64,000 nucleotides of DNA from Exiguobacterium sp. s146 (lineage in GTDB: Bacteria > Bacillota > Bacilli > Exiguobacteriales > Exiguobacteriaceae): positions 558,001 through 622,000 of the forward strand of contig NZ_JACSMA010000001.1 in the NCBI RefSeq assembly GCF_018618415.1, read 5' to 3'. Below, piece after piece: positions 15,834 to 24,739 of the stretch. Each line of letters begins with the position of its first letter. Within the stretch, counting starts at the first letter, position 1. Position numbers and translations under genes: made by a program. The notes under the pieces are model-generated. The model had not been told where the DNA came from and made no database searches. It saw only the letters and a program-made list of their open reading frames with translations.

Positions 15834-16889
15834 ATGCGAAATCATTGGTACGATAATATTAAAGGCGTGCTCGTCTTGCTCGTCGTGTTCGGTCACTTGT
15901 TGACCGACGTGCGCGGTGCCTACGACGACATCTTGCCGAAATGGGTCTATTTATTTTTATACACGTTCCACATGCCGCTCTTTATCATGTTGAGCGGCTA
16001 CTTCTTCCGGGAGAACCGCTATTTACGTGTCATCCAGCTGTTTGTCGTCTACGTCATCTGGCAAGTCATTCTCGGCTCATGGTTCGCCTTCACCGAGGGC
16101 ATCCCGCTCACGTCGCTCGAGAATCCGGCGTTGAACATCTTGACGCCGTATTGGGCGCTCTGGTATTTGATGGCGATCATCATCTGGTATGTCATCACGC
16201 CGTACGTGACACAATTGAAAGGATACGTGCTGTTCGCGCTCCTGTTCGCGCTCCTGTTCGGCTTCCAAGCCGAGTCGACCGGGTTCTTCGCGCTCCGGAA
16301 AGTCATCATGTTCTATCCGTTCTTCTTGATCGGGAACTGGATGAGCGAGCGGAACACGATGAACTTCTTCGAACTGCCGAAGCGGGCCGAGCAACGCAAC
16401 TGTTACCGAATCGGCGGCTTTGCCGTCTTCACGACGCTCACGCTCGGGTTGCTCGCCTCGATGAGCTTCCAACAGGAAGGTGCGTTCTATCACATCGGTA
16501 ACTTGTTCAAGTTCCGGTTCGCCTATGAGACGGCGGTGCCGGAGGCAATTTGGAGCGGGCCGTTCGCCTTCCTAATCGTCTATACGGTATCGACGCTCAT
16601 GGCGATCAGCTTCGCCTTGATGATCCCGGGGCGCGAACTGCCGGTCTTCACCCGGGCCGGGAAGTATAGTCTCTACGTCTATTTGGTGCACGTCTTCCTC
16701 GTCGTCGCCTGGAAGGCGTTCGTCCCGGCCGGTTTCATGCCCACATCGTGGCTCCAGCTGCTCGTCTTGTTCGGCGTCTCGTTCTTGATGGTCGTGGTCA
16801 TTATCAGCTCGCCAGTCGTCAAGCTGTTGAAGCCGCTCGTCGAGATTGACGTCCGCCGCGCCCAAGATGTGAAGGACGCGAAATCGTAA
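15834..16889 (+). CDS. Integral-membrane acyltransferase (acyltransferase-3 type)
   Basis: 351 residues with about ten membrane helices. WYDNIKGVLVLLVVFGHLL at the N-terminus carries the catalytic-type His, and FHMPLFIMLSGYFF follows at about residue 45. These are hallmarks of the acyltransferase-3/OpgC family, close to the fucose 4-O-acetylase-like branch. Such proteins O-acetylate surface sugars, so decoration of a wall or capsular glycan is likely; TagO and an LCP protein are encoded a few kb downstream. The start at 15834 follows AGAGGGAA; the frame continues to an ATG at 15780 without a ribosome site. Confidence 0.85.
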   Translation: MRNHWYDNIKGVLVLLVVFGHLLTDVRGAYDDILPKWVYLFLYTFHMPLFIMLSGYFFRENRYLRVIQLFVVYVIWQVILGSWFAFTEGIPLTSLENPALNILTPYWALWYLMAIIIWYVITPYVTQLKGYVLFALLFALLFGFQAESTGFFALRKVIMFYPFFLIGNWMSERNTMNFFELPKRAEQRNCYRIGGFAVFTTLTLGLLASMSFQQEGAFYHIGNLFKFRFAYETAVPEAIWSGPFAFLIVYTVSTLMAISFALMIPGRELPVFTRAGKYSLYVYLVHVFLVVAWKAFVPAGFMPTSWLQLLVLFGVSFLMVVVIISSPVVKLLKPLVEIDVRRAQDVKDAKS

Positions 16890-16962
16890 ACCCTTTTCTA
16901 AACGGGCGTTTTCCGCTACACTTTAAGATGGGAAGCGAAACTAGAGTTAAGGAAGTGACACC

Positions 16963-17298
16963 ATGCCATACGAAAATGGAATGCACAGCACTGAAGGAGA
17001 CGTCAACGTCTCACGCCACGTCGTGGAAATGATCGCCGCTGTCGCGGTCAAAGAGACGAAACACGTGTCGTTCACACAAGAAGATACGAAACTATCAGAG
17101 CGCGCGCTCATGAAGCACGTCAAAGTCGACGAATCGTCAGAAGGCGTCACGATCAACTTGTCGCTTTACATCGCGTACGGCCAATCGATTGTCAAGACGG
17201 TGACGGTCGTACAAGAACGCATCACGCAAGACATGGACACGATGCTTGCCATGACACCGTTGTCGGTGAACGTAAAAGTCGTCGGGATCCAATTATAA
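16963..17298 (+). CDS. Asp23/Gls24-family envelope stress protein
   Basis: 111 residues. GDVNVSRHVVEMIAAVAVKET, LSLYIAYGQSIVKTVTVVQERI and VNVKVVGIQL reproduce the Asp23/Gls24 pattern, with shorter termini than staphylococcal Asp23. Family members sit at the membrane and help with cell-envelope stress or alkaline tolerance. AAGGAAGTGA precedes the ATG. It is monocistronic with its own terminator, between the acyltransferase gene and the carbon-regulated pgmB promoter. Confidence 0.88.
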   Translation: MPYENGMHSTEGDVNVSRHVVEMIAAVAVKETKHVSFTQEDTKLSERALMKHVKVDESSEGVTINLSLYIAYGQSIVKTVTVVQERITQDMDTMLAMTPLSVNVKVVGIQL

Positions 17299-17304
17299 GC
17301 CGTG

Positions 17305-17334
17305 GGAGAAGCACCTGCTTCTCCTGCTTTTTTA
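17305..17334 (+). terminator. Terminator of the Asp23 gene
   Basis: GGAGAAGC (17305-17312) and GCTTCTCC (17317-17324) with an ACCT loop, followed by a T-rich stretch. Confidence 0.88.
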
Positions 17335-17342
17335 TTTTTTTG

Positions 17343-17409
17343 CGAAAGCGGTTGCATGATGATGGCTTTTTCATTTATAATAGAAATCGAACAAGTGCAA
17401 CCGTTTGCA
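17343..17409 (+). promoter_or_regulatory. Promoter of pgmB flanked by two cre-like sites
   Basis: -35 TTGCAT (17352-17357), 18-base spacer, -10 TATAAT (17376-17381). A cre-like CGAAAGCGGTTGCA (17343-17356, one mismatch to TGNAANCGNTNNCA) covers the -35. A second, TGCAACCGTTTGCA (17396-17409, full match), lies just past the start region. This is consistent with CcpA repression, or with a LacI-family repressor since the sites are near-palindromic. GTGCAAC recurs at 17421. Confidence 0.7.
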
Positions 17410-17498
17410 TCAATGACCAATCGTGCAACGGGTACTTGTCAAGTTCCCTTAATGTAGTCTGACGACAGAAGCATTAGAAGGAAAGGCGGAAAGCATGT

Positions 17499-18164
17499 AT
17501 GTCGACGATTGAAGCAGTCATTTTTGATTTGGACGGTGTCATCACTGACACCGCGGAGTACCATTACCTCGCTTGGAAACAACTTGGAGAAGAGCTCGAT
17601 ATTCCGTTTGATCGCGAGTTCAATGAGACGCTGAAAGGCGTGAGCCGGACCGACTCGCTCGAGCGCATCCTCGCGCTCGGTGGAAGACAGGACGATTTCA
17701 CACCGGATGAAAAAGCGGAACTCGCGCAGAAGAAGAACGAGCATTACGTTGAACTCATTCGACACATCTCTTCAGCCGACTTGTTGCCGGGCATCATTTC
17801 ATTCCTCGATGAAATTAAGGAGGCTGGTCTCAAAATCGGAATGGCATCGGCTTCTAAAAACGCATTCGCGGTCGTTGACGCACTTGGTGTCCGTCATTAC
17901 TTCGATCACATTGTCGATGCAGCAACTGTCGCCGAATCAAAACCACATCCCGAAGTGTTTTTGAAGGCTGCCTCTGCCCTTGGCGTGAAACCCGAACATG
18001 CCATCGGCGTTGAAGATGCAGCTGCAGGCGTCACTGCAATCAAAGCGGCAAACATGTTTGCTGTCGCCGTCGGGGAAGAGTCGATGCTCGGTCATGCAGA
18101 CCTCATCGTTTCTTCGACCGACGAACTCTCGCTCGCACGCATCCTCGAACGCGTCGGCGCGTAA
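17499..18164 (+). CDS. pgmB: Beta-phosphoglucomutase (HAD family)
   Basis: 221 residues. VIFDLDGVITDTAEYHYLAWK provides the nucleophile Asp and acid/base Asp of HAD mutases, and the cap region carries LKGVSRTDSLERIL. MASASKN is motif II and GVEDAAAGVTAIKAA motif IV. The enzyme converts beta-glucose 1-phosphate to glucose 6-phosphate after phosphorolysis of maltose or trehalose. No phosphorylase gene is adjacent, so its partner is elsewhere. The ATG at 17499 is favoured; an ATG four bases earlier opens only a five-codon frame. Confidence 0.92.
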   Translation: MSTIEAVIFDLDGVITDTAEYHYLAWKQLGEELDIPFDREFNETLKGVSRTDSLERILALGGRQDDFTPDEKAELAQKKNEHYVELIRHISSADLLPGIISFLDEIKEAGLKIGMASASKNAFAVVDALGVRHYFDHIVDAATVAESKPHPEVFLKAASALGVKPEHAIGVEDAAAGVTAIKAANMFAVAVGEESMLGHADLIVSSTDELSLARILERVGA

Positions 18165-18185
18165 AGACTACGATCATCTTCCGTG

Positions 18186-18222
18186 AGATGACGACTGCCC
18201 CGAACAGTCGTCATCTTTTTTT
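18186..18222 (+). terminator. Terminator of pgmB
   Basis: AGATGACGACTG (18186-18197) and CAGTCGTCATCT (18205-18216) form a perfect 12-bp stem followed by T7. Confidence 0.95.
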
Positions 18223-18384
18223 GCGTTGGTCCATAAGACCTAAAATAGATAGAAATGCCTAATAATAGATGACAAGCACATTACAAAAACGTTACACTTT
18301 TATATGGGAACAAGTAATAACTGGCAATAATTGATGAATTTGGGTAATGGGGAGCATCAATTAGATGTAGAGGAGGATTTGTGC

Positions 18385-18798
18385 ATGGAATCTACTGGCG
18401 TCAATGAAAACATTTATCGGGAACTGATGGAAATCGAAGAGTCGTATCGCCAGCTGCAGCGCCGGGCCGAGTATTTGATTTCGGAACTGAACCGGAGCAA
18501 ACGGGAAGAGGAATCGCTCCTCGATCCGTCGAAACGGATGCGCCCGCGTCGTGTCAATCAACGTTATCCGCTCGAGGTCTATGTCCATCAGGTAACAGAC
18601 CTGTTGAAGGAACGGAAGACGATGAGCGTGCGGGACATTCAAATGGAGCTCGAGTTGCGCTATCGCCACCATATTAGCAACATTTACCAATTGATGGTGA
18701 AAATCGAGTCTGTCAATCCTGACATTAAAAAAGTAGGGCGCGGATTGTATACATACGAAGCCACGGACGACGTGACGACGCACCCGGCCCACGCCTGA
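18385..18798 (+). CDS. Coiled-coil plus winged-helix protein, Rok-like
   Basis: 137 residues. The first about 40 residues form an amphipathic, probably coiled-coil helix (IYRELMEIEESYRQLQRRAE). A basic linker (KRMRPRRVNQR) follows. The C-terminal 70 residues resemble a winged helix (VHQVTDLLKERKTMSVRDIQ, HISNIYQLMVKI, NPDIKKVGRGLYTYE). The end (IKKVGRGLYTYE) recalls the C-terminus of B. subtilis Rok (VKKPYRGQYILE), a nucleoid protein that silences AT-rich foreign DNA and represses comK. The assignment is tentative. A strong AGGAGGA precedes the ATG at 18385, and the gene has its own terminator. Confidence 0.6.
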   Translation: MESTGVNENIYRELMEIEESYRQLQRRAEYLISELNRSKREEESLLDPSKRMRPRRVNQRYPLEVYVHQVTDLLKERKTMSVRDIQMELELRYRHHISNIYQLMVKIESVNPDIKKVGRGLYTYEATDDVTTHPAHA

Positions 18799-18803
18799 CC
18801 AGA

Positions 18804-18832
18804 CCCGACGAGATCGCTCGTCGGGATTTTTT
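18804..18832 (+). terminator. Terminator of the Rok-like gene
   Basis: CCCGACGAG (18804-18812) and CTCGTCGGG (18817-18825) with an ATCG loop and a T6 tail. Confidence 0.93.
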
Positions 18833-18872
18833 CGCTGTAACATTTCTGATACGTCTCGCCTCACGGGAAATA

Positions 18873-18881
18873 TGCTATAAT
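18873..18881 (+). promoter_or_regulatory. Extended -10 promoter element of tagO
   Basis: TGCTATAAT is a consensus extended -10. No good -35 is seen 17 bases upstream, as is common with extended -10 promoters. Confidence 0.6.
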
Positions 18882-18922
18882 TCGCCAGAGTCTATTTTTT
18901 TATGAGAGAGGAACGTTGGCCC

Positions 18923-19975
18923 ATGCTATGGATTGCCATGTTGGTCAGTTTTGTGATGGCCATCTTGATCACGCCGCTCGTTCGCCGGTTTGCTTTTCTG
19001 ATCGGAGCGGTCGATCACCCGAACGCCCGAAAAGTACATTTACGGACGATGCCACGGATCGGCGGCCTCGCCATCTTCATCGCATTCTTTATCGGTTACG
19101 CGCTCCTGTTGCCGACGAGCCGTTATAACGATGCCATCTTGATCGGGGCGGTCGTGATTTTGTTGACCGGATTGATCGATGATCGCTTCCAACTGACGGC
19201 CCGCGTCAAACTGATGGGCCAGATGATTGCGACGGTCATCGTCTTGAACTCAGGCATGCGCATCGAATTGATTAACCTGCCGTTCGACCAACAGCTGTAT
19301 CTCGGTTCATGGAGCATCCCGGTGACGGTGCTCTGGTTGATCGGGATTACGAACGCGATCAACTTGATTGACGGTCTCGACGGCCTCGCCGCCGGGGTCT
19401 CGAGCATCGCCCTCGGGACGATCGCTCTGCTCGCCATCATCCAAGGGAACGTCTATCTAACGATGATGGCGCTGTTGCTCCTGGCAAGCACGCTCGGTTT
19501 TCTTGTCCACAACTTCTATCCGGCCAAGATATTCATGGGCGACACCGGGGCGCTCTTCCTCGGCTATATGCTCGCCGTCTTCTCCTTGATCGGATTCAAG
19601 AACGTGACGCTGTTCTCGCTCGTCGTCCCGGTCCTCTTGCTCGGCCTGCCGATCTCGGACACGATTTTCGCCATCGTCCGTCGGCTCGTGCAAGGCCGAC
19701 CGCCGATGTCGCCCGATAAGTCGCACATGCACCACCAGCTGATCGATATGGGCTTCACGACGCGACAAGCCGTCCTGCTCATGTATGGGATGACGTTCTT
19801 CTTCGGCATCGCCTCGATTTTATTCGCGAAGACGACGATGCTCGGCGCCGTCATCACGTTCGTCATCGTCTTGATCGTCATCGAGCTGATCGTCGAGTCG
19901 ACCGAGTTGATTCACCCGAACTATAAGCCGATTATCCAGACGTCCCGGCGTCTGCTCGGACGGCCGAAGACGTGA
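18923..19975 (+). CDS. tagO: TagO-type undecaprenyl-phosphate GlcNAc-1-phosphate transferase
   Basis: 350 residues, about 11 membrane helices. Diagnostic polyprenyl-P HexNAc-1-P transferase motifs are present: RKVHLRTMPRIGGLAIF, LIDDRFQLTARVKL (the Asp-Asp pair), NLIDGLDGLAAG, FMGDTGALFLGY and the HMHHQL loop near residue 275. It makes C55-PP-GlcNAc, the first step of wall teichoic acid and related glycans. The ATG at 18923 has GAGAGGAA upstream; the in-frame ATG at 18902 has no ribosome site. An LCP ligase gene follows convergently, as in the B. subtilis lytR-tagO neighbourhood. Confidence 0.92.
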   Translation: MLWIAMLVSFVMAILITPLVRRFAFLIGAVDHPNARKVHLRTMPRIGGLAIFIAFFIGYALLLPTSRYNDAILIGAVVILLTGLIDDRFQLTARVKLMGQMIATVIVLNSGMRIELINLPFDQQLYLGSWSIPVTVLWLIGITNAINLIDGLDGLAAGVSSIALGTIALLAIIQGNVYLTMMALLLLASTLGFLVHNFYPAKIFMGDTGALFLGYMLAVFSLIGFKNVTLFSLVVPVLLLGLPISDTIFAIVRRLVQGRPPMSPDKSHMHHQLIDMGFTTRQAVLLMYGMTFFFGIASILFAKTTMLGAVITFVIVLIVIELIVESTELIHPNYKPIIQTSRRLLGRPKT

Positions 19976-19981
19976 GTCATC

Positions 19982-20020
19982 AAAAAAACGCCCAAGGACA
20001 TGATGTCTTTGGGCGTTTTT
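19982..20020. terminator. Bidirectional terminator between tagO and the LCP gene
   Basis: AAAAACGCCCAA pairs with TTGGGCGTTTTT, with A/T runs on both sides. Confidence 0.93.
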
Positions 20021-20024
20021 GTGG

Positions 20025-21047
20025 TCAGTAGGTCGTCGTCTCGCTGAAACCGTCTTCCGTCTCATTCAAGCCGTCGCCTGTCCCGTTGTCGCCATCCTCC
20101 GCTGTGAGCGGGAGGCCGAGCTCGGTCTTCAAGAGCGAGCGTTTGTCGCTCAAATCGGCCGGATCGAGCTCGTAATAGTAGACGCCGCCGATCGTCAAGT
20201 CGCCGCCAGCCAGCGTCTCCTGATTGAACGAGCGGAGCGACTTCGTGTACGGCTGCAACTGTGACGCCTCGGAGAGGGACATGTTCGTTCGGATGTTATC
20301 GCCGACCGCATTCATGATCCGGTTTAGCTTCGTGAACGAATTGATCGTCGTCGCCTCATTGATGATGGCCTCGAGCACTTGCTGTTGACGCTTCGCCCGT
20401 CCGACGTCGCCTTCCGGGTCGTCTTTGCGCATACGCGCATAGGCGAGCGCTTCTTTGCCGTCTAGCGTCTGGACGCCTGGTCGGAGTTCGACGTTGCCGG
20501 TCGCCCGTCCGGAGATCGGGACGAGCACATCGACCTCGACGCCGCCGACCGCATCGACGAGATCCTCGATACCATCGAAGTTGATCGTCGCGTAATAGTC
20601 GATCGGGATGTCGAACAGCTTCTCGACCGTCGCGATCGTCGTGTCGATGCCACCGTAGGCGTAGGCGTGGTTGATTTTGTCCTTGAACTCGCCGTCGGTC
20701 GTGACGATATCGACGTACGAGTCGCGCGGGATGCTGACGAGCGTCACTTGGAGCGATTCCTTGTTGAACGTCGCCACCATGAGCGAGTCGGTCCGTCCTT
20801 CTTCGAGCGAGGCACCGCCATCGACGCCGGCGAGTAAGACGGAGAAGTGGTCTTTCGTCAAATCGACCGTTTCTTCACGGCGATCCGATTTGTCCCCGCG
20901 TGTCAGTTCGCTGTTCGCATTCTCCGCCGTCTCGTTCGCCTTATAGACGAAGTAGCCGAAGGCCGACCCGCCGATCAGCAAGACGAGGCCGAACACGAGC
21001 AGTACGATTTTCCACACGGGACGTTTCTTGCGGGAGTCTTGGTCCAT
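20025..21047 (-). CDS. LytR-CpsA-Psr (LCP) family transferase
   Basis: 340 residues. A short cytoplasmic N-terminus and one membrane helix (about residues 13-34) precede the extracellular LCP domain. The arginine-rich catalytic pocket is visible in EEGRTDSLMVATF, VSIPRDSYV and YARMRKDD. KINHAYAYGG and VGGVEVDV are also typical. LCP enzymes attach wall teichoic acid or other C55-PP-linked glycans to peptidoglycan (TagT/U/V in B. subtilis). The C-terminal tail is acidic and Thr/Glu-rich. It faces tagO, consistent with a role in teichoic-acid attachment. Confidence 0.9.
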   Translation of the reverse strand: MDQDSRKKRPVWKIVLLVFGLVLLIGGSAFGYFVYKANETAENANSELTRGDKSDRREETVDLTKDHFSVLLAGVDGGASLEEGRTDSLMVATFNKESLQVTLVSIPRDSYVDIVTTDGEFKDKINHAYAYGGIDTTIATVEKLFDIPIDYYATINFDGIEDLVDAVGGVEVDVLVPISGRATGNVELRPGVQTLDGKEALAYARMRKDDPEGDVGRAKRQQQVLEAIINEATTINSFTKLNRIMNAVGDNIRTNMSLSEASQLQPYTKSLRSFNQETLAGGDLTIGGVYYYELDPADLSDKRSLLKTELGLPLTAEDGDNGTGDGLNETEDGFSETTTY

Positions 21048-21088
21048 GTCGTCTCCTCATTTCATTCGTTTCCTTTAGTATACGTGAC

Positions 21089-21730
21089 CTACCGCACAAA
21101 ATCACGTTCGATGATACGTTGGTCCTGGGTCTCGAGTCCTCCTTGACCGTTCGTCAAATCAACGAGCCAGGCGAGCGCGGCCTCGGTCTCTTCGACCGGC
21201 ACCGAGATATGGAACGTGACGGTGTCCGCGTAGACGATGTCGTCGAGGAGGTACGACGATTGCCGCAGCTCGTTCTCGACTTTGCCGATCCAGCCGTAAT
21301 CGACCGTGATCGTCAAGCGTTGCATCGGGATGCGTTCGACGATGCCGACCGCGTCGAGCCCTTCGCTCACCGTGCCGCCGTAGGAGCGGATGAGACCGCC
21401 GCCACCGAGTTTGATGCCGCCGAAGTAGCGGGTGACGACGACGACCGTGTCCTTCAAGTTGCGTTTGCGCAACACCTCGAGCATCGGCAACCCGGCCGTC
21501 CCGCTCGGTTCGCCGTCATCGTTCGCTTTTTGGAACTCGTTCCGTGCGCCGATGATATAGGCGGAACAATTATGGTTGGCGTTCCAGTGCGCCTTCTTGA
21601 TGGCTTGGATGAACGCCTGCGCCTCGTCCTCGGACGTGACCCGTTTGAAGTGGGCGATAAATTTCGACTTTTGAATGACGACCTCGTATTCTCCGTCTTG
21701 TTTTATAGTATAATTCGGTTCAGTAGACAT
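21089..21730 (-). CDS. yvyE: YvyE/YigZ family protein (IMPACT fold)
   Basis: 213 residues. KSKFIAHFKRV, NANHNCSAYIIG, GEPSGTAGLPML and TRYFGGIKLGGGGLIRSYG are the UPF0029/IMPACT signature, followed by the small C-terminal DUF1949 domain. The cellular role is not established; the eukaryotic relative IMPACT regulates Gcn2. It sits between the LCP gene and degS, as yvyE does in B. subtilis, which supports orthology. About 40 bases separate it from the LCP gene, so the two may be cotranscribed. Confidence 0.9.
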   Translation of the reverse strand: MSTEPNYTIKQDGEYEVVIQKSKFIAHFKRVTSEDEAQAFIQAIKKAHWNANHNCSAYIIGARNEFQKANDDGEPSGTAGLPMLEVLRKRNLKDTVVVVTRYFGGIKLGGGGLIRSYGGTVSEGLDAVGIVERIPMQRLTITVDYGWIGKVENELRQSSYLLDDIVYADTVTFHISVPVEETEAALAWLVDLTNGQGGLETQDQRIIERDFVR

Positions 21731-21904
21731 TTCTGAAAATTCTCCTTTCTATTTTTGAATATTTTTTTTAAAATTCAAGTAGGCGTCAACGCCAGTTGCG
21801 GCGAAATGGAAGGAGAGCCTCCAAGTTTTACTGGAAACGAACGTTCCGCAGACGATAATAGGAATAGATGAGGACTTACTACCGAATTATTAGGGGATGG
21901 CATC

Positions 21905-23029
21905 GTGAATCATATTACTGATCGTACAGCTTTAGAACATATCATAACAAATATGATTGATACGGTGACGGAAAGTAAAGAGGAGATCGTCCGGATTACC
22001 GAGAGTTCGGCCAACGAGTATTCGTTGATTCAGAACGAACTGAAAGAGTTGACGCAAAAGATAGAGTTTTACATCGAGGAGTCGGAACGGCTCGACCTGC
22101 TCGTCAAAGCGGCGAAGAACAAACTCGTCCAAGTGAGCAAGAAGTTTCATATACATAGCGAGCAAGAGATTCGGGAGGCGTACGAACGCGCCAACCAAAT
22201 GCAGCTCGAGCGTTTTCTCATCCAAAAAGAAGAGATGGCCGGCCAACAGCGTCGCAACGACCTTGAACGCCGCCTGCTCATCCTCGAGGACACGATTGAG
22301 CGGGCCGACAAGCTCGTCAGCCGCGTCTCCGTCGTGTTGAACTTCCTGCGGGACGACCTGCAGCAAGAGTACTCGGACATGATGAAGAAGCAAGAGATGG
22401 CGATCAGCGTGTTTGAGGCGGCCGAACGTGAACGGCGCCACCTTGCCCGTGAGATGCACGATGGACCAGCGCAATCGCTTGCTCACATCTTGATTCGGGC
22501 TGATTTGATTGAGAAGACGTTCGACAAGCGGGGGAAAGACGAGGCGTTCGCCGAACTGCACGAGCTGAAACGCCTCATCCGCGGCGCGCTCGTCGACGTC
22601 CGGCGTCTCATCTACGACCTTCGTCCGATGTCGCTTGACGACCTCGGTTTCTTGCCGACGCTCGAACGGTATCTCCATCAGACGGAGGAATACACGGCTA
22701 TCAAGACCCGGCTCAACTACCGGGGCTCACGGGCCCGTCTCCCTGAACGATTGGAGATTAACGTGTTCCGGCTCGTCCAAGAGGCCGTCCAAAACGCGAT
22801 CAAACATTCGAAGACGGCGGAGATTATCGTCAACGTCGAGCAAGCGCATGATGCGATACATATTCATGTACGCGACCATGGGGTCGGATTCGTGCCGAGT
22901 TCGATTGGCGAAGAGTCATTCGGGATTGTGGGGATGCGAGAACGGATCGAGTTGGTGAACGGAAGTATGACCATTGATTCGGAAGTCGGCAAAGGGACGG
23001 TCGTCCGCATGTCGATTCCGATCACGTAA
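21905..23029 (+). CDS. degS: Sensor histidine kinase DegS
   Basis: 374 residues, starting at a GTG after GGGGATGG. It is cytoplasmic with no membrane segment. Residues about 30-185 form the long coiled-coil sensor typical of DegS. The phosphoacceptor is the His in [21 protein letters not shown] (HisKA_3). The HATPase domain follows with [20 protein letters not shown] and [10 protein letters not shown]. DegS phosphorylates DegU, controlling exoenzymes, biofilm, motility and competence. The gene is 25 bases upstream of degU. Confidence 0.95.
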   Translation: MNHITDRTALEHIITNMIDTVTESKEEIVRITESSANEYSLIQNELKELTQKIEFYIEESERLDLLVKAAKNKLVQVSKKFHIHSEQEIREAYERANQMQLERFLIQKEEMAGQQRRNDLERRLLILEDTIERADKLVSRVSVVLNFLRDDLQQEYSDMMKKQEMAISVFEAAERERRHLAREMHDGPAQSLAHILIRADLIEKTFDKRGKDEAFAELHELKRLIRGALVDVRRLIYDLRPMSLDDLGFLPTLERYLHQTEEYTAIKTRLNYRGSRARLPERLEINVFRLVQEAVQNAIKHSKTAEIIVNVEQAHDAIHIHVRDHGVGFVPSSIGEESFGIVGMRERIELVNGSMTIDSEVGKGTVVRMSIPIT

Positions 23030-23054
23030 GACAAGAACAAGGGGGAGTATCCAG

Positions 23055-23747
23055 ATGGAACAATTACAAACACGCATCGCGATTGTGGATGACCATGAGC
23101 TGTTTCGAGAAGGCTTGAAACGGATTTTTGATTTAGAGGACGAGTTCAGGGTCGTCGCCGAAGGGCGCACCGGGACCGAGGCGATTCGCATCGCCGCGGA
23201 CCACAAGCCGGAAATCTTGATTCTCGACATCAACATGCCGGAATTGAACGGGATTGAGGCGACGAAACAGTTGTCCGTGCTCTCACCAGAGACGCGCGTC
23301 CTCATCTTGTCGATCCATGACGATGAGTCGTACATCACGCATGCACTCGAAGCCGGGGCATCTGGGTTCTTGCTCAAAGAAGTCGCATCGACCGAACTCA
23401 TCTCGGCCGTGCGCTCGGTCGCGAAGGACGGGGCGTACTTGCACCCGAAAGTGACGACGAACGTCTTGAAAGAATACCGTCGCTTGCTCCAATTCAAAGG
23501 CGAACAGGCCGGCCGCAACGTCGAGAGCCGTACCGATGATCCCGTCTACCAATTGCTCTCACGCCGTGAAGTCGAAGTGCTCCACTTGCTCGCCGAGGGC
23601 CGCTCGAACCGTGATATCAGCGACATGCTGTTCATCAGCGAGAAGACGGTCAAGAACCACGTCTCGTCAGTGCTCCGCAAGATGGAAGTGAACGACCGGA
23701 CTCAAGCCGTCGTCGATGCCATCCGTCGCGGATGGGTCGAGATTTGA
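23055..23747 (+). CDS. degU: Response regulator DegU (NarL/FixJ class)
   Basis: 230 residues. The receiver domain (residues about 8-125) has the phosphorylated Asp in [11 protein letters not shown], an acidic pair in VDDHE, and Lys in FLLKEVA. The LuxR-type HTH ([35 protein letters not shown]) is at the C-terminus. The start at 23055 follows AAGGGGGAG; a longer open frame from 22974 runs back into degS. Unphosphorylated DegU primes comK transcription in B. subtilis, and a comK homologue lies at the far end of this window. Confidence 0.95.
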   Translation: MEQLQTRIAIVDDHELFREGLKRIFDLEDEFRVVAEGRTGTEAIRIAADHKPEILILDINMPELNGIEATKQLSVLSPETRVLILSIHDDESYITHALEAGASGFLLKEVASTELISAVRSVAKDGAYLHPKVTTNVLKEYRRLLQFKGEQAGRNVESRTDDPVYQLLSRREVEVLHLLAEGRSNRDISDMLFISEKTVKNHVSSVLRKMEVNDRTQAVVDAIRRGWVEI

Positions 23748-23775
23748 CCTCGACCGATGCAATACATCGTTTTTA

Positions 23776-23784
23776 TGCTACAAT
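23776..23784 (+). promoter_or_regulatory. Extended -10 element before the DegV gene
   Basis: TGCTACAAT, identical to the element at 43641, lies about 60 bases before the ATG. Confidence 0.5.
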
Positions 23785-23841
23785 ATGGAATGGAATCCAC
23801 ATTCAATTGGAAAATGAAACGATGTAAAGTGAGGATATAGC

Positions 23842-24690
23842 ATGGGAAACATAGCCATTTTGACCGACAGTACCGCCTATTTGCCGGCCGAATTTTGTGA
23901 GCGCCACGACGTCCACGTCGCACCGCTCAGCGTGATTTTTGACGGGGAGTCGTTCCGCGAAGCCGTCGATATCACGACCGAGGCTTTTTATGACCGGATC
24001 GAGGCAGGGAACTTGCCGACGACGTCCCAGCCGAGCATCGGAGAAACGATTGAACTGATTGAGCGTCTCCCGAACGAGGTGACGGACGTGATCGCCATCA
24101 CGCTCTCGAGCGGGATCAGCGGGACGTATCAATCGATGCTCGCTTTGAACGACATGGTCGACGTCAACGTCCACGCATTCGATTCGGAGATCTCATGTAT
24201 GCCTCAAGCGTTCCTCGTCGAGGAAGCGATTCATTTACGCGACGCAGGCGCGTCGGCGCAAGAAATCATGGCCCACCTGGAAAAGATGCGCGAGTTGATT
24301 CGGGCGTACTTCGTCGTCGATGACCTCGACCACCTCCAACGGGGCGGTCGACTCAGCGCGGCGCAAGCGCTCGTCGGGTCGTTCCTTCAAATCAAACCGG
24401 TGCTCCATTTCCAAGACCGCATGATCGTCCCATTCGAGAAGATTCGGACGTACAAGAAGGCGGTCCGTCGCATCGAAGAGATGATGGAACAGTCGATTCA
24501 AGGCGATGGGGCAGGCTACTGTATCGGTATCATCCACGCCAACTGCCCGGAACGTCAGGCCGAGGAAATCGCCTCGATGAAACAGAAGTTTCCGCAGGCG
24601 CATGTCACGGGTGCTTATTTCGGACCGGTCATCGGGACACACCTTGGGCCAGGCGCGATCGGCATCACGTGGTATCGCCGCGAATGGTAA
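23842..24690 (+). CDS. DegV-family fatty-acid-binding protein (FakB-like)
   Basis: 282 residues. IAILTDSTAYLPAEF, PTTSQPS, TLSSGISGTYQSM and LQRGGRLSAAQAL are the DegV/FakB hallmarks. These proteins hold a fatty acid for phosphorylation by FakA, feeding exogenous fatty acids into phospholipid. The position after degU matches yviA of B. subtilis. GTGAGGA precedes the ATG, and a terminator separates it from treR. Confidence 0.9.
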   Translation: MGNIAILTDSTAYLPAEFCERHDVHVAPLSVIFDGESFREAVDITTEAFYDRIEAGNLPTTSQPSIGETIELIERLPNEVTDVIAITLSSGISGTYQSMLALNDMVDVNVHAFDSEISCMPQAFLVEEAIHLRDAGASAQEIMAHLEKMRELIRAYFVVDDLDHLQRGGRLSAAQALVGSFLQIKPVLHFQDRMIVPFEKIRTYKKAVRRIEEMMEQSIQGDGAGYCIGIIHANCPERQAEEIASMKQKFPQAHVTGAYFGPVIGTHLGPGAIGITWYRREW

Positions 24691-24692
24691 AC

Positions 24693-24719
24693 AAAAGACG
24701 GCCATCCGGTCGTCTTTTT
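24693..24719 (+). terminator. Terminator of the DegV gene
   Basis: AAAAGACG (24693-24700) and CGTCTTTT (24711-24718) with an imperfect upper stem; T5 tail. Confidence 0.75.
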
Positions 24720-24739
24720 CGATAGAGAGGAGTGAGCCT

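Noticed and set aside
22974-23054. Longer DegU beginning inside degS
   Set aside because: The extra residues are basic and unlike DegU; the ribosome site supports 23055.
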